A DNA stretch of 64,000 nucleotides from Proteiniphilum sp. (GTDB lineage: Bacteria; Bacteroidota; Bacteroidia; Bacteroidales; Dysgonomonadaceae), in contig JAHDQF010000037.1 in the NCBI GenBank assembly GCA_018433945.1, forward strand, positions 25,939 through 89,938, read 5' to 3'. Numbering within the stretch: position 1 is the first letter of the stretch; each line of letters opens with the position of its first letter. Positions 8,149 through 17,070 of the stretch are shown one piece after another. A program made the translations under genes and the position numbers. A model generated the notes under the pieces. That model saw nothing but the letters and a program-made list of their open reading frames with translations. It made no database searches and was not told the DNA's origin.

Positions 8149-9132
8149 TCAGATTGATGAGATCCGTAGCACCTCAAGCAGTTCTTCGCTGATCTCCCGT
8201 TCCTTGCGGATGGCCCGCTTAAAGGGTACATAATCGATCTCGTTTTCACGAATCCCAATCATCACATTCCGTTGATTTTCCAACAGTGCCTGAATGGCTG
8301 CAATCCCCATGCGGCTGGCCAGGATACGATCCTGTGCCGTGGGTGAGCCGCCCCGTTGGAGATGACCGAGAATGGAAACACGCACATCATATTGCGGATA
8401 CTCTGTCTTCACACGTTCGGCCAGTTTAATGGCTCCTCCGGTCACTTCACTCTCGGTGACAAGCACCATGCTGCTGTTCTTCGACTTACGAAATCCCTGC
8501 TCAATGAGCTCGGCCAACTGGTCTTTCTCAATGCTTATCTCGGGGATGATAGCAGCTTCTGCTCCCGAAGCGATGGCGCTGTTCAGTGCCAGGTAACCGC
8601 AGTTACGTCCCATCACTTCCACAAAAAACAGCCGTTCGTGGGATGTGGCCGTGTCGCGTATTTTGTCCATCGATTGCATGATGGTGTTCAGGGCTGTATC
8701 GTAGCCAATGGTGGTATCGGTGCCGTTAAGGTCGTTGTCGATGGTTCCGGGAAGCCCTACCACAGGGATGTTATATTCGTTGGCAAATATGCCTGCACCT
8801 GTGAGTGAACCGTCGCCCCCAATCACGATCAGTGCTTCTATCCCATGTTTCTGCATGTTTTCGTAAGCGAGCCTGCGCCCTTCCACTGTCTTGAACTCCT
8901 CCGAACGGGCTGTCTTCAAGATGGTACCTCCCCGTTGAATGATATTGCTGACACTATTGGTTTTGAATTCTGCAATTTCGTCTGTAATCAGACCTTTGTA
9001 TCCCCTGTTGATGCCGTAGACACGCATGCCGTTCGAGATCCCTGCACGTGTCACTGCACGAATGGCGGCATTCATGCCCGGGGCGTCACCTCCTGAAGTG
9101 AGTACTCCTACGCTTTTGATGTTCGATTCCAT
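8149..9132 (-). CDS. pfkA: ATP-dependent 6-phosphofructokinase
   Basis: This 327-residue enzyme phosphorylates fructose 6-phosphate to fructose 1,6-bisphosphate, the committed step of glycolysis. The N-terminal [15 protein letters not shown], the GGDGS nucleotide loop (about residues 103-107), the catalytic [12 protein letters not shown] segment and [12 protein letters not shown] are all present. GGDGS, and not the GGDDT of pyrophosphate-dependent enzymes, points to ATP as phosphoryl donor. Length fits the bacterial group (about 320). It is preceded by a strong promoter match and appears to be transcribed alone. Confidence 0.96.
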   Translation of the reverse strand: MESNIKSVGVLTSGGDAPGMNAAIRAVTRAGISNGMRVYGINRGYKGLITDEIAEFKTNSVSNIIQRGGTILKTARSEEFKTVEGRRLAYENMQKHGIEALIVIGGDGSLTGAGIFANEYNIPVVGLPGTIDNDLNGTDTTIGYDTALNTIMQSMDKIRDTATSHERLFFVEVMGRNCGYLALNSAIASGAEAAIIPEISIEKDQLAELIEQGFRKSKNSSMVLVTESEVTGGAIKLAERVKTEYPQYDVRVSILGHLQRGGSPTAQDRILASRMGIAAIQALLENQRNVMIGIRENEIDYVPFKRAIRKEREISEELLEVLRISSI

Positions 9133-9197
9133 AGTGATTGTTATCTGTTAGTAAGATTGCAGGTTACCTGCTTGATAACCCTCCAATCAATAAGCCG

Positions 9198-9229
9198 CAA
9201 AGATACATTATTTTTAGCGATGGCACAAA
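9198..9229 (-). promoter_or_regulatory. Promoter of pfkA (TTTG, 20 bases, TATCTTTG)
   Basis: On the minus strand TTTG (9226-9229) and TATCTTTG (9198-9205) are separated by exactly 20 bases, an excellent fit to the Bacteroidetes sigma-ABfr consensus. Transcription would start at about 9190-9193, giving a leader of about 60 bases before the ATG at 9132. The -33 TTTG sits in the T-tract of the ispH terminator. Confidence 0.75.
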
Positions 9230-9256
9230 AAAAGCTGCTTCAAAAAGCAGCTTTTT
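9227..9256 (-). terminator. Intrinsic terminator of the cmk-ispH transcript, overlapping the ispH stop codon
   Basis: AAAAAGCTGCTT (9229-9240) is the reverse complement of AAGCAGCTTTTT (9245-9256), with a four-base loop. Read on the minus strand the hairpin is followed by a run of seven T. The upstream arm includes the last codons of ispH, whose TGA lies at 9240-9242, so the coding end doubles as terminator stem. Confidence 0.8.
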
Positions 9257-10133
9257 CCGGTTGTGCATGAGGGATCATCTTCGTGAGTGTATCCGCCACT
9301 GCCTCCATCTGCCATTGGGGGGTAGAGGTGGCACCACAGATACCGATGCTGATGCCGTCACGGAGCCACGCCGGATTTACTTCTTCGGGGCTGTGAATCA
9401 GGTATGCGTTGGGGTTCCTGCTCACGCATTCGTTGAAGAGCGCTTTGCCGTTGGAGCTCTTTTCACCGGCAATAAAAATGATCAGATCATGGCTTGCCGC
9501 AAACTCCCGGATAAGGGGTACCCGGTTGGATACCTGCCTGCAGATGGAATCGTTGAATAAGAAAGTTGCTCCCTCCTCCATTCGGGCTTTGATCAATTCA
9601 CCGATCTCGTAAAAGCCATCCAACGGCTTGGTGGTTTGCGAGAAAAGGCTGATGTCGCGTGAGAAGTCAAGCTTGTCGATCTCCTCTTTGCTTTCGATGA
9701 TGATGGCCGACTCGCGGGTTTGTCCCATCAACCCCTTTACCTCGGCATGTCCTCTCTTGCCGTAGATCACGATCTGGATTCCCTTGTCTGCTCCCTGTTC
9801 GTATTTCTTACGGATCTTTTTCTGGAGTCCCAGTACTACCGGGCAGGAGGCATCAATCAGTTCGATGTTGTTCTGACGCGCTATCTCATAGGTGCTGGGC
9901 GGTTCGCCGTGTGCACGAAGCAGCACCTTCACATTTTTCAGCTCTTTCAGCTGTTCATGGTTGATGGTGATCATTCCCATCTTTTCCAGCCGCTTCACTT
10001 CTATGCTGTTGTGGACGAGGTCACCCAGGCAGTAGAGGGTTCCATCTTTTTTCAGTTCATCCTCAGCACGGGTGATCGCTTTGGCTACGCCAAAGCAACA
10101 ACCTGACTGCCGATCTATCTCAATTTTGTTCAT
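9240..10133 (-). CDS. ispH: 4-hydroxy-3-methylbut-2-enyl diphosphate reductase
   Basis: IspH is the [4Fe-4S] enzyme that performs the last step of the MEP isoprenoid pathway, giving IPP and DMAPP. The start is placed at the ATG 10131-10133 (MNKIEIDRQSGCCFGVAKAI), because the open frame further upstream encodes no family-like sequence. The protein is then 297 residues. Cys13 in CCFGV, ASCPVV in the middle and NDSICRQVSNR near residue 195 supply the expected three cluster cysteines. The start lies inside the 3' end of cmk, overlapping it by 14 bases, which suggests translational coupling. A terminator overlaps the stop codon. Confidence 0.94.
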   Translation of the reverse strand: MNKIEIDRQSGCCFGVAKAITRAEDELKKDGTLYCLGDLVHNSIEVKRLEKMGMITINHEQLKELKNVKVLLRAHGEPPSTYEIARQNNIELIDASCPVVLGLQKKIRKKYEQGADKGIQIVIYGKRGHAEVKGLMGQTRESAIIIESKEEIDKLDFSRDISLFSQTTKPLDGFYEIGELIKARMEEGATFLFNDSICRQVSNRVPLIREFAASHDLIIFIAGEKSSNGKALFNECVSRNPNAYLIHSPEEVNPAWLRDGISIGICGATSTPQWQMEAVADTLTKMIPHAQPEKAAF

Positions 10134-10824
10134 TGTTTGCTGTGATTTTGTAATACCTATCAAGTGCCCACTGCAGCTGTTCATCGATGCCGATGTGCGA
10201 ATTGTCCAGTTCGAAGGCATCATCGGCCTTTCTCAATGGGCTTTCTGCACGCGTGGTGTCGCGCAGGTCACGCTCTTTCACGTTCGCCAGTACCTCCTCA
10301 AAGAGCGGCTCCTCACCTCTGGCTTTCATCTCATCAAAACGGCGCCGGGCACGTACCTCGGGTGAGGCGGTGAGAAACAGTTTCAACTCTGCATCGGGAA
10401 AGACCACCGTGCCGATGTCGCGACCATCCATGACCACTCCTTTTTCTTTGCCCAGATGCTGCTGCTGGCGTACCAGCTCGCGCCGCACGAAGGGGAGGGC
10501 GCTGATGCGGCTGGCACCATTGGCTGCCTCAAGGGTGCGGATCTCCCGCTCTACGTTCTCACCGTTGAGATAGGTTTCCTGTTCCCCGCGGGCATTGGTT
10601 TTGAAGGTGATAACCATGTCAGAGATATGCTTCTGCAACTGCTCTTCGTTGATCGCTTCCGGGGTGAGCCATCCATTGCGGAGGGCATAGAGCGCTACGG
10701 CACGGTACATGGCGCCGCTGTCGATATAGGTGTATCCCAGTTCCTTCGCCAGCCCTTTGGCGATGGTGCTCTTGCCACACGAGGAGAAGCCGTCGACGGC
10801 GATGTTGATTTTTTTCTGCTGCAT
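10120..10824 (-). CDS. cmk: Cytidylate kinase
   Basis: The 234-residue protein phosphorylates CMP and dCMP with ATP. It opens with a beta-strand and P-loop (VDGFSSCGKSTIAKGLAKEL), followed by TYIDSGAMYRAVALYAL, the typical nucleotide-binding segment, and later VVMDGRDIGTVVFPDA, characteristic of CMP kinase, and a lid region with RARRRFDEM. Length is normal. It is the first gene of a two-gene unit with ispH, whose start it overlaps; the Bacteroidetes pairing of cmk with ispH is familiar. A -7-like TATCTTTG (10857-10864, minus strand) lies 33 bases upstream without a matching -33 box. Confidence 0.95.
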   Translation of the reverse strand: MQQKKINIAVDGFSSCGKSTIAKGLAKELGYTYIDSGAMYRAVALYALRNGWLTPEAINEEQLQKHISDMVITFKTNARGEQETYLNGENVEREIRTLEAANGASRISALPFVRRELVRQQQHLGKEKGVVMDGRDIGTVVFPDAELKLFLTASPEVRARRRFDEMKARGEEPLFEEVLANVKERDLRDTTRAESPLRKADDAFELDNSHIGIDEQLQWALDRYYKITANNEQN

Positions 10825-10938
10825 TGTATGACTCCGTTACCTGCATAAACACGGCACAAAGATAGATTGTTTTTTGCTGAAGTTCATTTAACAGATGGCA
10901 ACAGCTGGCAGTGGGTTCATGAAAGAAGTGAAAGCTGA

Positions 10939-12570
10939 TTACGCTTCCAGGAAGTTGGGATAGCGGTAATCGGTTGCCGGCACGAAAGTTTCCTTGATGC
11001 ATTGCGGTGATACCCAGCGCAGCAGGTTGAAGACCGAGCCGGCCTTGTCGTTCGTGCCCGATCCGCGTCCTCCACCAAAAGGCTGTTGGTCCACCACGGC
11101 GGCGGTGGGCTTGTCGTTGATGTAGAAATTGCCGGCGGTGTGCATCAGCCGGGTGGTCATCCGCTCGATGCGTGACCTGTCGGCAGAGAAAATAGCCCCT
11201 GTCAGTGCATAGTCGGTCGTGGTGTCGAGGATCTCCATGGTCTCCTCCAGCTTACCTGGCTCATAAAGGTAAACGGTGAGGATGGGGCCGAACAGTTCCT
11301 CCCGCATGGTGATATAGTCCGCCTTTTTCGCCAGGATCACCGTAGGCTGAATGAAGTAACCCTCCGACTTGTCATAGCTGCCGCCACAGACGATCTCCGC
11401 ATCGGGAGAGGCCTTGGCAGCGTCGATCATGGCTGCCAGCTTGTCGAACGACTCCTCGTCGATCACGGCGTTCACAAAGTTGCTGAAATCCTCCACGACA
11501 CCCGTCTTGATCGTTGCCAGGTCGTCACTCACATACCGCTTCACCTCCTCCCAGAGGTTGGTGGGGATGTAGGCGCGGGAGGCAGCTGAGCATTTCTGAC
11601 CCTGGTACTCGAAAGCACCCCGGGTGATGGCGGTGGCCACCTGCTTGGGGTTGGCGGTCTCGTCCGCCAGGATGTAATCCTTGCCACCGGTTTCACCCAC
11701 GATGCGGGGGTAGGACTTGTAATGGCCGATCTTGTTGGCGATGGTGCCCCACATACCGTTGAAGACTGCGGTCGAGCCGGTGAAGTGGAGGCCGGCGAAC
11801 TCGCGGTGGTTGAACACCACTTCGGCTGCCTCCCTCCCATCGGCATAGACCAGGTTGATCACCCCGTCGGGGAGTCCGGCCTCCTGTAGCACCTCCATGA
11901 TGAGGTGTGCCGACCAGACAGCTCTCTTGGAGGGTTTCCATACCACCGTGTTGCCCATCAGGGCAGGGGCGCCTCCCAGGTTCCCGGCGATGGAGGTGAA
12001 GTTGAAGGGTGTGAGAGCGAAGATAAACCCTTCCAGCGGCCGCCACACCATCCTGTTCCATATCCCGGGGGAGGAGTTGGGCTGCATCCGGTAGATCTCA
12101 ACCATGTTCCTCACGTTGTAACGGTAGAAATCTACCAGCTCACACACTGCGTCGATCTCCGATTGGTAGGCGTTCTTCGACTGGCCGATCATGGTCACCG
12201 CGTTGAAAGTAGTGCGATAGGGGCCGGCAATCAGCTCGGCCGCCTTAAGGAAGATGGCCGCACGGCTCTCCCAACTCATCGCCTCCCAGGCTGGTTTGGC
12301 TTTCAGTGCTGCATCGATGGCCATCTGCAGGTGATTTTTATCGCCCTGGTGATAGTGCCCCAGCAGATGCCGGTGGTTATGCGGGGGACAGATATTCTGC
12401 AGGTTACCGGTGCGCACCTCTTTACCGCCGATCATCATGGGAAGGTCGAGCCCTCCTCTGTTCAGCTCTTCCAGTTTTTGCTTCAATGCTTTTCTTTCGG
12501 GTGACCCCGGTGCATAACTCTTCACCGGTTCGTTCCTCACTTCGGGTAGTTGATAGATTCCTTTAGACAT
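10939..12570 (-). CDS. pruA: L-glutamate gamma-semialdehyde (1-pyrroline-5-carboxylate) dehydrogenase
   Basis: The 543-residue aldehyde dehydrogenase oxidises glutamate semialdehyde to glutamate with NAD+, the second step of proline breakdown. Features are FALTPFNFTSIAGNLGGAPA (cofactor-domain loop), VWKPSKRAVWSAH, the glutamate of VGETGGKDYI, and the catalytic Cys in EYQGQKCSAASRAYIP. The C-terminal QPFGGGRGSGTNDKAG motif is typical of P5C dehydrogenases. Length matches the stand-alone (mitochondrial-like) type and not the PutA fusion. Proline dehydrogenase is encoded divergently 190 bases away, so both pathway enzymes share one intergenic control region. Confidence 0.95.
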   Translation of the reverse strand: MSKGIYQLPEVRNEPVKSYAPGSPERKALKQKLEELNRGGLDLPMMIGGKEVRTGNLQNICPPHNHRHLLGHYHQGDKNHLQMAIDAALKAKPAWEAMSWESRAAIFLKAAELIAGPYRTTFNAVTMIGQSKNAYQSEIDAVCELVDFYRYNVRNMVEIYRMQPNSSPGIWNRMVWRPLEGFIFALTPFNFTSIAGNLGGAPALMGNTVVWKPSKRAVWSAHLIMEVLQEAGLPDGVINLVYADGREAAEVVFNHREFAGLHFTGSTAVFNGMWGTIANKIGHYKSYPRIVGETGGKDYILADETANPKQVATAITRGAFEYQGQKCSAASRAYIPTNLWEEVKRYVSDDLATIKTGVVEDFSNFVNAVIDEESFDKLAAMIDAAKASPDAEIVCGGSYDKSEGYFIQPTVILAKKADYITMREELFGPILTVYLYEPGKLEETMEILDTTTDYALTGAIFSADRSRIERMTTRLMHTAGNFYINDKPTAAVVDQQPFGGGRGSGTNDKAGSVFNLLRWVSPQCIKETFVPATDYRYPNFLEA

Positions 12571-12760
12571 AATGGTTTTGTTTGTGGTTTATCGATGTTA
12601 CAAATATATTTAATTTTGGCGGATAAGAACAGTTTACGGATTATTTTTTGGAATTTTCCGGTTGGTTCACAAAGCGTAGCAGGTTTATTTTGGTAAAAGT
12701 ACTCCGGATTCCTTTTTTTATTATTTTTGTAGCATATCTCTAATTACTTTACAAGCATAC
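12571..12760. promoter_or_regulatory. Divergent control region between pruA and proline dehydrogenase
   Basis: This AT-rich 190-base gap holds a -7-type match in each direction: TATATTTG on the minus strand (12601-12608), 30 bases before the pruA start, and TATTTTTG on the plus strand (12722-12729), 31 bases before the proline dehydrogenase start. Neither has a TTTG at the right distance upstream. No clear operator palindrome was seen. Confidence 0.45.
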
Positions 12761-13963
12761 ATGCATTCAGGAAAAACCAACCTCCCCGATTTCAGCAACA
12801 CGGAAATCGCTTTTCGTGATCAATCAAACAGCAGCCTGTGGCAGGCATACCAGCTCTTTCGGGTGATGAACCATAAACCGTTGGTATGGATGGGCAAACA
12901 TCTGGTAAAGATCTCCCTGGGTCTGCATCTTCCGGTTAAAGGCTTCATTCGCAAAACCATCTATCGCCATTTCGTGGGGGGAGAATCGATTGCCGGCTGC
13001 AGCAAAACCATCGATCGCCTGGCAGAGCGTAATGTGTTGTCTATTCTTGACTATGCGCTGGAGGGAGAGGAGTCGGATGAGGTGTTTGATGCTACCTGTA
13101 GCGAGGTGATTCGTACTGTTGAGTATGCACACCACAACAAAAATGTTCCTTTCAGTGCTTTCAAGATCACCGGTCTGGCCCGTTTTGACCTGTTGGAGAA
13201 AGTGAGTGCACGGTTGCCGCTCACGGATGAGGAGCAAACAGCGTTTAAAAAGGTAGAAGAGCGGGTCGGGTCCATCTTCCGCCGCGGGTATGAACTGGGT
13301 GTTCCGATACTGATTGATGCTGAGGAGAGTTGGATCCAGCCGGTGGTGGATGAGATGGTAATGCGGCTGATGGCGAAGTACAACCGGGAAAGAGCCATCG
13401 TACAGAACACCTACCAGATGTACCGTCACGACAGCATTGCCCGAATCAGGGAGCATCACCGGATGGCACTGGAGGGTGGTTTTCGCTTTGGTTTGAAGAT
13501 CGTGAGGGGGGCATACATGGAGAAAGAACGGGCGCGAGCCGCCGAGAAAGGGTATCCCTCACCCATTCAGCCGGACAAGGCTGCCACCGACCGGGATTTC
13601 GATGCCATCATCCATTATTTCATGGAACATCACAACACCATCGATTTCATGGTGGCCACTCACAACGAGGCGAGCTCGTTGTTGCTGGCTTCACTGATCG
13701 ACGCTGCCGGACTACCGCGCAATCATCGCGGTATCTTTTTCTCCCAGCTCTATGGCATGAGCGACCACATCACTTACAACCTGGCGGAGATGGGTTATAA
13801 TGTGGCGAAATATGTTCCCTATGGAGCGGTGAAGATCATGATGCCCTACCTGTTCCGGCGTGCCGAGGAAAACTCATCGGTGAAAGGGCAGACCAGTCGC
13901 GAGCTGAAGATGATCCGGGAGGAGATCCGGCGGAGGAAGCTCGTTGATTCATTGATTGGCTGA
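12761..13963 (+). CDS. Proline dehydrogenase (stand-alone FAD enzyme)
   Basis: The 400-residue protein oxidises proline to 1-pyrroline-5-carboxylate using FAD and passes electrons to a membrane acceptor. It has the TIM-barrel landmarks of the PRODH family: FKITGLARFDLLEKVS, PILIDAEESWIQP, FGLKIVRGAYMEKERARA with the flavin-contacting Arg and Lys, FMVATHNEASS and the C-terminal YVPYGAVKIMMPYLFRRAEE, which carries the substrate-binding Arg pair. The first about 90 residues form the helical N-terminal part seen in eukaryote-like and Bacteroidetes forms. It is divergent from pruA, its partner enzyme. The end converges with korB; a weak GATCCC/GGGATC hairpin lies between them. Confidence 0.94.
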   Translation: MHSGKTNLPDFSNTEIAFRDQSNSSLWQAYQLFRVMNHKPLVWMGKHLVKISLGLHLPVKGFIRKTIYRHFVGGESIAGCSKTIDRLAERNVLSILDYALEGEESDEVFDATCSEVIRTVEYAHHNKNVPFSAFKITGLARFDLLEKVSARLPLTDEEQTAFKKVEERVGSIFRRGYELGVPILIDAEESWIQPVVDEMVMRLMAKYNRERAIVQNTYQMYRHDSIARIREHHRMALEGGFRFGLKIVRGAYMEKERARAAEKGYPSPIQPDKAATDRDFDAIIHYFMEHHNTIDFMVATHNEASSLLLASLIDAAGLPRNHRGIFFSQLYGMSDHITYNLAEMGYNVAKYVPYGAVKIMMPYLFRRAEENSSVKGQTSRELKMIREEIRRRKLVDSLIG

Positions 13964-14015
13964 TCAAAGTGAAACAAAGATCCCGATTGATTGGGATCAG
14001 CTCATCCTCAGATCA

Positions 14016-15050
14016 TTATTTCACCTCCCAGACGTTAGGAGAAGAAAGCAGGAATTCGGTGAACGATTTCTTCGGGCTTTTTTGCTGCACCTCTGCGATC
14101 TGCTGCTCATAGTCTTTTTCATAGGAAGGAGCCTCTACGTTGCGGATCACCCCCAGTGCTACCGGCAGATCGTTGGCGTTTTCCATCAGTGCAAGCTTCA
14201 TGTGCAGGGTATTGTCGTTCGTGGTGGCATCATGTACCAGTACATCGTCAAGGCTGTAGCCATCCTCACCAATGGTCACAGCTTTGAGGTTCCATCCCTC
14301 AAGCACCAGTCCCTTTTCATTGTCCTTGCCGAAGAGCATCTTCTCTCCATGTCGCAGGGTGATGGTGTTATCGGCTTTCCAGGATCGATCACTGATCTTA
14401 TTGTGGATGCCATCGTTGAAGATGACGCAGTTCTGCAGCAGTTCCACCACCGAGGTACCCTTGTGGCGTGCAGCCTCCACCATCACCTCCACCTGGGTCT
14501 TCATGTCCACGTCGATGGCACGGGCAAAGAATGTGCCCCTTGCTCCAAAAGTGAGCTCTGCCGGACGGAACGGATCTTCCACGGTGCCATAGGGTGATGA
14601 TTTGGAGACGAATCCCCTGGATGAGGTGGGAGAGTATTGTCCCTTGGTGAGCCCGTAAATCTTGTTGTTGAACAACAGGATATTGATGTCCACGTTGCGG
14701 CGGACAGCATGGATGAAGTGATTGCCGCCAATGGCGAGCGAGTCACCGTCGCCGGTCGCAACCCAGACACTCAGGGCGGGATTGGCTACTTTCACGCCGG
14801 TGGCAATGGCTGTCGCACGACCATGGATGCTGTGGAACCCGTAGGTGTTCATGTAGTAGGGCAGTCGCGATGAGCAGCCGATACCGGAGATCACCGCCGT
14901 ATTGTGCGGGTCGAGGTTCAGCTCTGCCAATGCTTTGTGCAGGCAGGTCAGGATGGCATAGTCGCCACAACCGGGACACCAGCGCACGGCATTTTCACTC
15001 TTGTAATCTTTCGCGAGATATTTCTGATATTTTATTTCTGTTACTTCCAT
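14016..15050 (-). CDS. korB: 2-oxoacid:ferredoxin oxidoreductase, beta (TPP-binding) subunit
   Basis: The 344-residue subunit binds thiamine diphosphate and the proximal iron-sulfur cluster. The N-terminal RWCPGCGDYAIL supplies Cys25 and Cys28, the IGCSSRLPYYMNTYG segment adds a further Cys, and the TPP motif is GDGDSLAIGGNHF followed by NNKIYGLTKGQYSPTS. With KorA it oxidatively decarboxylates 2-oxoglutarate, or a related 2-oxoacid, to the acyl-CoA with reduction of ferredoxin. It begins four bases after korA ends. Substrate cannot be read from sequence; the KorAB form is usually 2-oxoglutarate-specific. Confidence 0.92.
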   Translation of the reverse strand: MEVTEIKYQKYLAKDYKSENAVRWCPGCGDYAILTCLHKALAELNLDPHNTAVISGIGCSSRLPYYMNTYGFHSIHGRATAIATGVKVANPALSVWVATGDGDSLAIGGNHFIHAVRRNVDINILLFNNKIYGLTKGQYSPTSSRGFVSKSSPYGTVEDPFRPAELTFGARGTFFARAIDVDMKTQVEVMVEAARHKGTSVVELLQNCVIFNDGIHNKISDRSWKADNTITLRHGEKMLFGKDNEKGLVLEGWNLKAVTIGEDGYSLDDVLVHDATTNDNTLHMKLALMENANDLPVALGVIRNVEAPSYEKDYEQQIAEVQQKSPKKSFTEFLLSSPNVWEVK

Positions 15051-15054
15051 ACTG

Positions 15055-16917
15055 TTATTCTTCCATCATTTGGGTAAAGGCTTCCACCATTTCGCTCACC
15101 TTGAAAGGTTGTCCCTCTACCTTGTTGTACTTATGAATCACATTCAGATCAGGGAACTTACCATTCAGATAATGGGCAAACTGACCGTTGTTCTGTTCGG
15201 CAACAATGATTCTGTTGTACCGTCGCAACAGATCGTGGCTGTTGATAGGGAGGGGGGAGATGTGCCGGAAGTGGGTATAGGCCACTTTCTTCCCTTTGTC
15301 ATGCAAGCGCAGCATGGTCTCCAGCAGGTGACCATAGGTGCCGCCCCATCCTACAATCAGCGTGTCGGCACCGGGATCGCCCATTACCTCCTGCTCCGGT
15401 ATGAAGCGGGCGATGTGATCGATCTTCTGCTGCCGGATATTGACCATCCGTTGGTGGTTCTCCGGGTTGGAGGAGATGACACCGGTGAGCTGATCCTTTT
15501 CCAGACCACCGATGCGATGCATATATTTTGGTGTGCCGGGCACACCCCAGTACCTGACGAGTGTATCCTCGTTGCGCATGAACGGTTTCCAGTCACCCGC
15601 GTCACCCTTGAAGTGCTTCTGTACATAGGGGGGGTTGATCTCCGGATAGCTTTCCATATCGGGGATCTTCCATGCCGATGAGCCGTTGGCGATGTAACCA
15701 TCGGTCAGCAGGATCACCGGTGTCATGTGTTCCAGCGCAATCTTTGCAGCTGCAAAGGCGCACTCGAAGCAGTCGGTGGGCGATGCGGCAGCCATCACCA
15801 CCAGGGGGCTCTCGCCGTTGCGACCGTAGAGTGCCTGATTCAGGTCGGCCTGCTCACTCTTGGTAGGCATCCCGGTGGAGGGGCCACTTCGCTGCACGTC
15901 AATCACCACCAGCGGCAGCTCGGTCATCACCGCCAGTCCCAGCGCTTCACTTTTGAGTGCCAGCCCGGGTCCCGAGGTGGAGGTGGCTGCCAGGCTGCCA
16001 GCAAAGGCGGCACCAATGGAGGAGGTGATCCCCGCGATCTCATCTTCCATCTGCAATGCTTTCACACCGAAATCCTTTCTCTTGGAGAGTTCCTGCAGGA
16101 TGTCGGTAGCCGGGGTGATGGGGTAGGAGCCCAGGAAGAGCTGCAACCCCGCTTTCTCGGCGGCTGCGATCAGCCCGTAGGCGGTAGCGGTATTGCCGTT
16201 CACATCGGTATAGAATCCCCTGGAGGCTTCCACCGGTTCGATTCGATAGGTGGAGGCCGTCAGGTGTATGTTGTTTCCGTAGTTATAACCGTCGGTGAGT
16301 GCCTTGATGTTGGCTTCCACGATTTTCGGTCGTTTGGCAAACTTCTGTTCCAGCAGCTTGTCGGCGATCTCCAGCGGTCGGTTGAAGAGCCAGCAGACGA
16401 TGCCCAGGGCAAACATGTTCTTGCAGCGAAGCATCTCCTTGTTTTCGAGTCCCGATCCCTCGAGAGATGATTTGGTCAGGGAGGTGATGGCTACCCCTAT
16501 CGGCTGTATATGCTCCAGGTTGAGCTCCTCAAAGGGATCTTGTGTGTTGAACAGTGCCTTGTCAAGATCTTTCTTCTGAAAGGAGTCGGTGTCGAAGAGC
16601 ACAATTGATCCTTTTTTCAGGTAGGGCGCATTCACTTTCAGCGCTGCCGGGTTCATCGCCACCAGTACATCTGTTTTGTCGCCTGAGTTGTACACATCTT
16701 TCGCGCCGATGCGTACCTGAAATCCGGATACACCGTGCAGTGATCCCTGCGGTGCACGTATCTCCGCCGGGAAATCGGGAAAAGTAGCGATCTCGTTGCC
16801 GAAGATGGCCGAGAGGGTGGAGAAAAGGGTGCCCGAGAGCTGCATCCCGTCGCCGGAATCACCTGAGAAACGGATGGTTACTTGTTTAATGTCAGTTACG
16901 ACCGGATTCGTTGGCAT
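15055..16917 (-). CDS. korA: 2-oxoacid:ferredoxin oxidoreductase, fused gamma-alpha subunit
   Basis: The start is set at the ATG 16915-16917 (MPTNPVVTDIKQVTIRFSGD), giving 620 residues; the upstream extension of the frame looks non-coding. Residues about 10-190 form the gamma domain (FSGDSGDGMQLSGTLFS, FPDFPAEIRAPQGSLHGVSG), and the remainder is the pyrimidine-binding alpha domain with LGSYPITPATDILQELS, QMEDEIAGI and TSTSGPGLALKSEALG. This two-subunit KorAB arrangement lacks separate KorC and KorD genes, as in other Bacteroidetes. No ferredoxin gene is nearby. The 153 bases to murA contain no convincing promoter. Confidence 0.93.
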   Translation of the reverse strand: MPTNPVVTDIKQVTIRFSGDSGDGMQLSGTLFSTLSAIFGNEIATFPDFPAEIRAPQGSLHGVSGFQVRIGAKDVYNSGDKTDVLVAMNPAALKVNAPYLKKGSIVLFDTDSFQKKDLDKALFNTQDPFEELNLEHIQPIGVAITSLTKSSLEGSGLENKEMLRCKNMFALGIVCWLFNRPLEIADKLLEQKFAKRPKIVEANIKALTDGYNYGNNIHLTASTYRIEPVEASRGFYTDVNGNTATAYGLIAAAEKAGLQLFLGSYPITPATDILQELSKRKDFGVKALQMEDEIAGITSSIGAAFAGSLAATSTSGPGLALKSEALGLAVMTELPLVVIDVQRSGPSTGMPTKSEQADLNQALYGRNGESPLVVMAAASPTDCFECAFAAAKIALEHMTPVILLTDGYIANGSSAWKIPDMESYPEINPPYVQKHFKGDAGDWKPFMRNEDTLVRYWGVPGTPKYMHRIGGLEKDQLTGVISSNPENHQRMVNIRQQKIDHIARFIPEQEVMGDPGADTLIVGWGGTYGHLLETMLRLHDKGKKVAYTHFRHISPLPINSHDLLRRYNRIIVAEQNNGQFAHYLNGKFPDLNVIHKYNKVEGQPFKVSEMVEAFTQMMEE

Positions 16918-17070
16918 ATTGGTTGTGGTTGTTTGAGTCGTTTTCACCTTGATTTGTACACAGGGGTCAGCAAACAACATCTGTTTGTTGATCTCTTTCA
17001 ATGAACCTGCAAAGTAATAAAAGAGTAGCCGAATAAGCAAATAAATTGTCTTGAAAGAGAGCCATGAAAA

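Noticed and set aside
13979-13998. GATCCC/GGGATC hairpin between proline dehydrogenase and korB
   Set aside because: The six-pair stem has no following T-run on either strand, so termination is not supported.
16918-17040. 41-residue N-terminal extension of KorA
   Set aside because: The extension does not resemble the KorA gamma domain; the ATG at 16917 gives the usual start.
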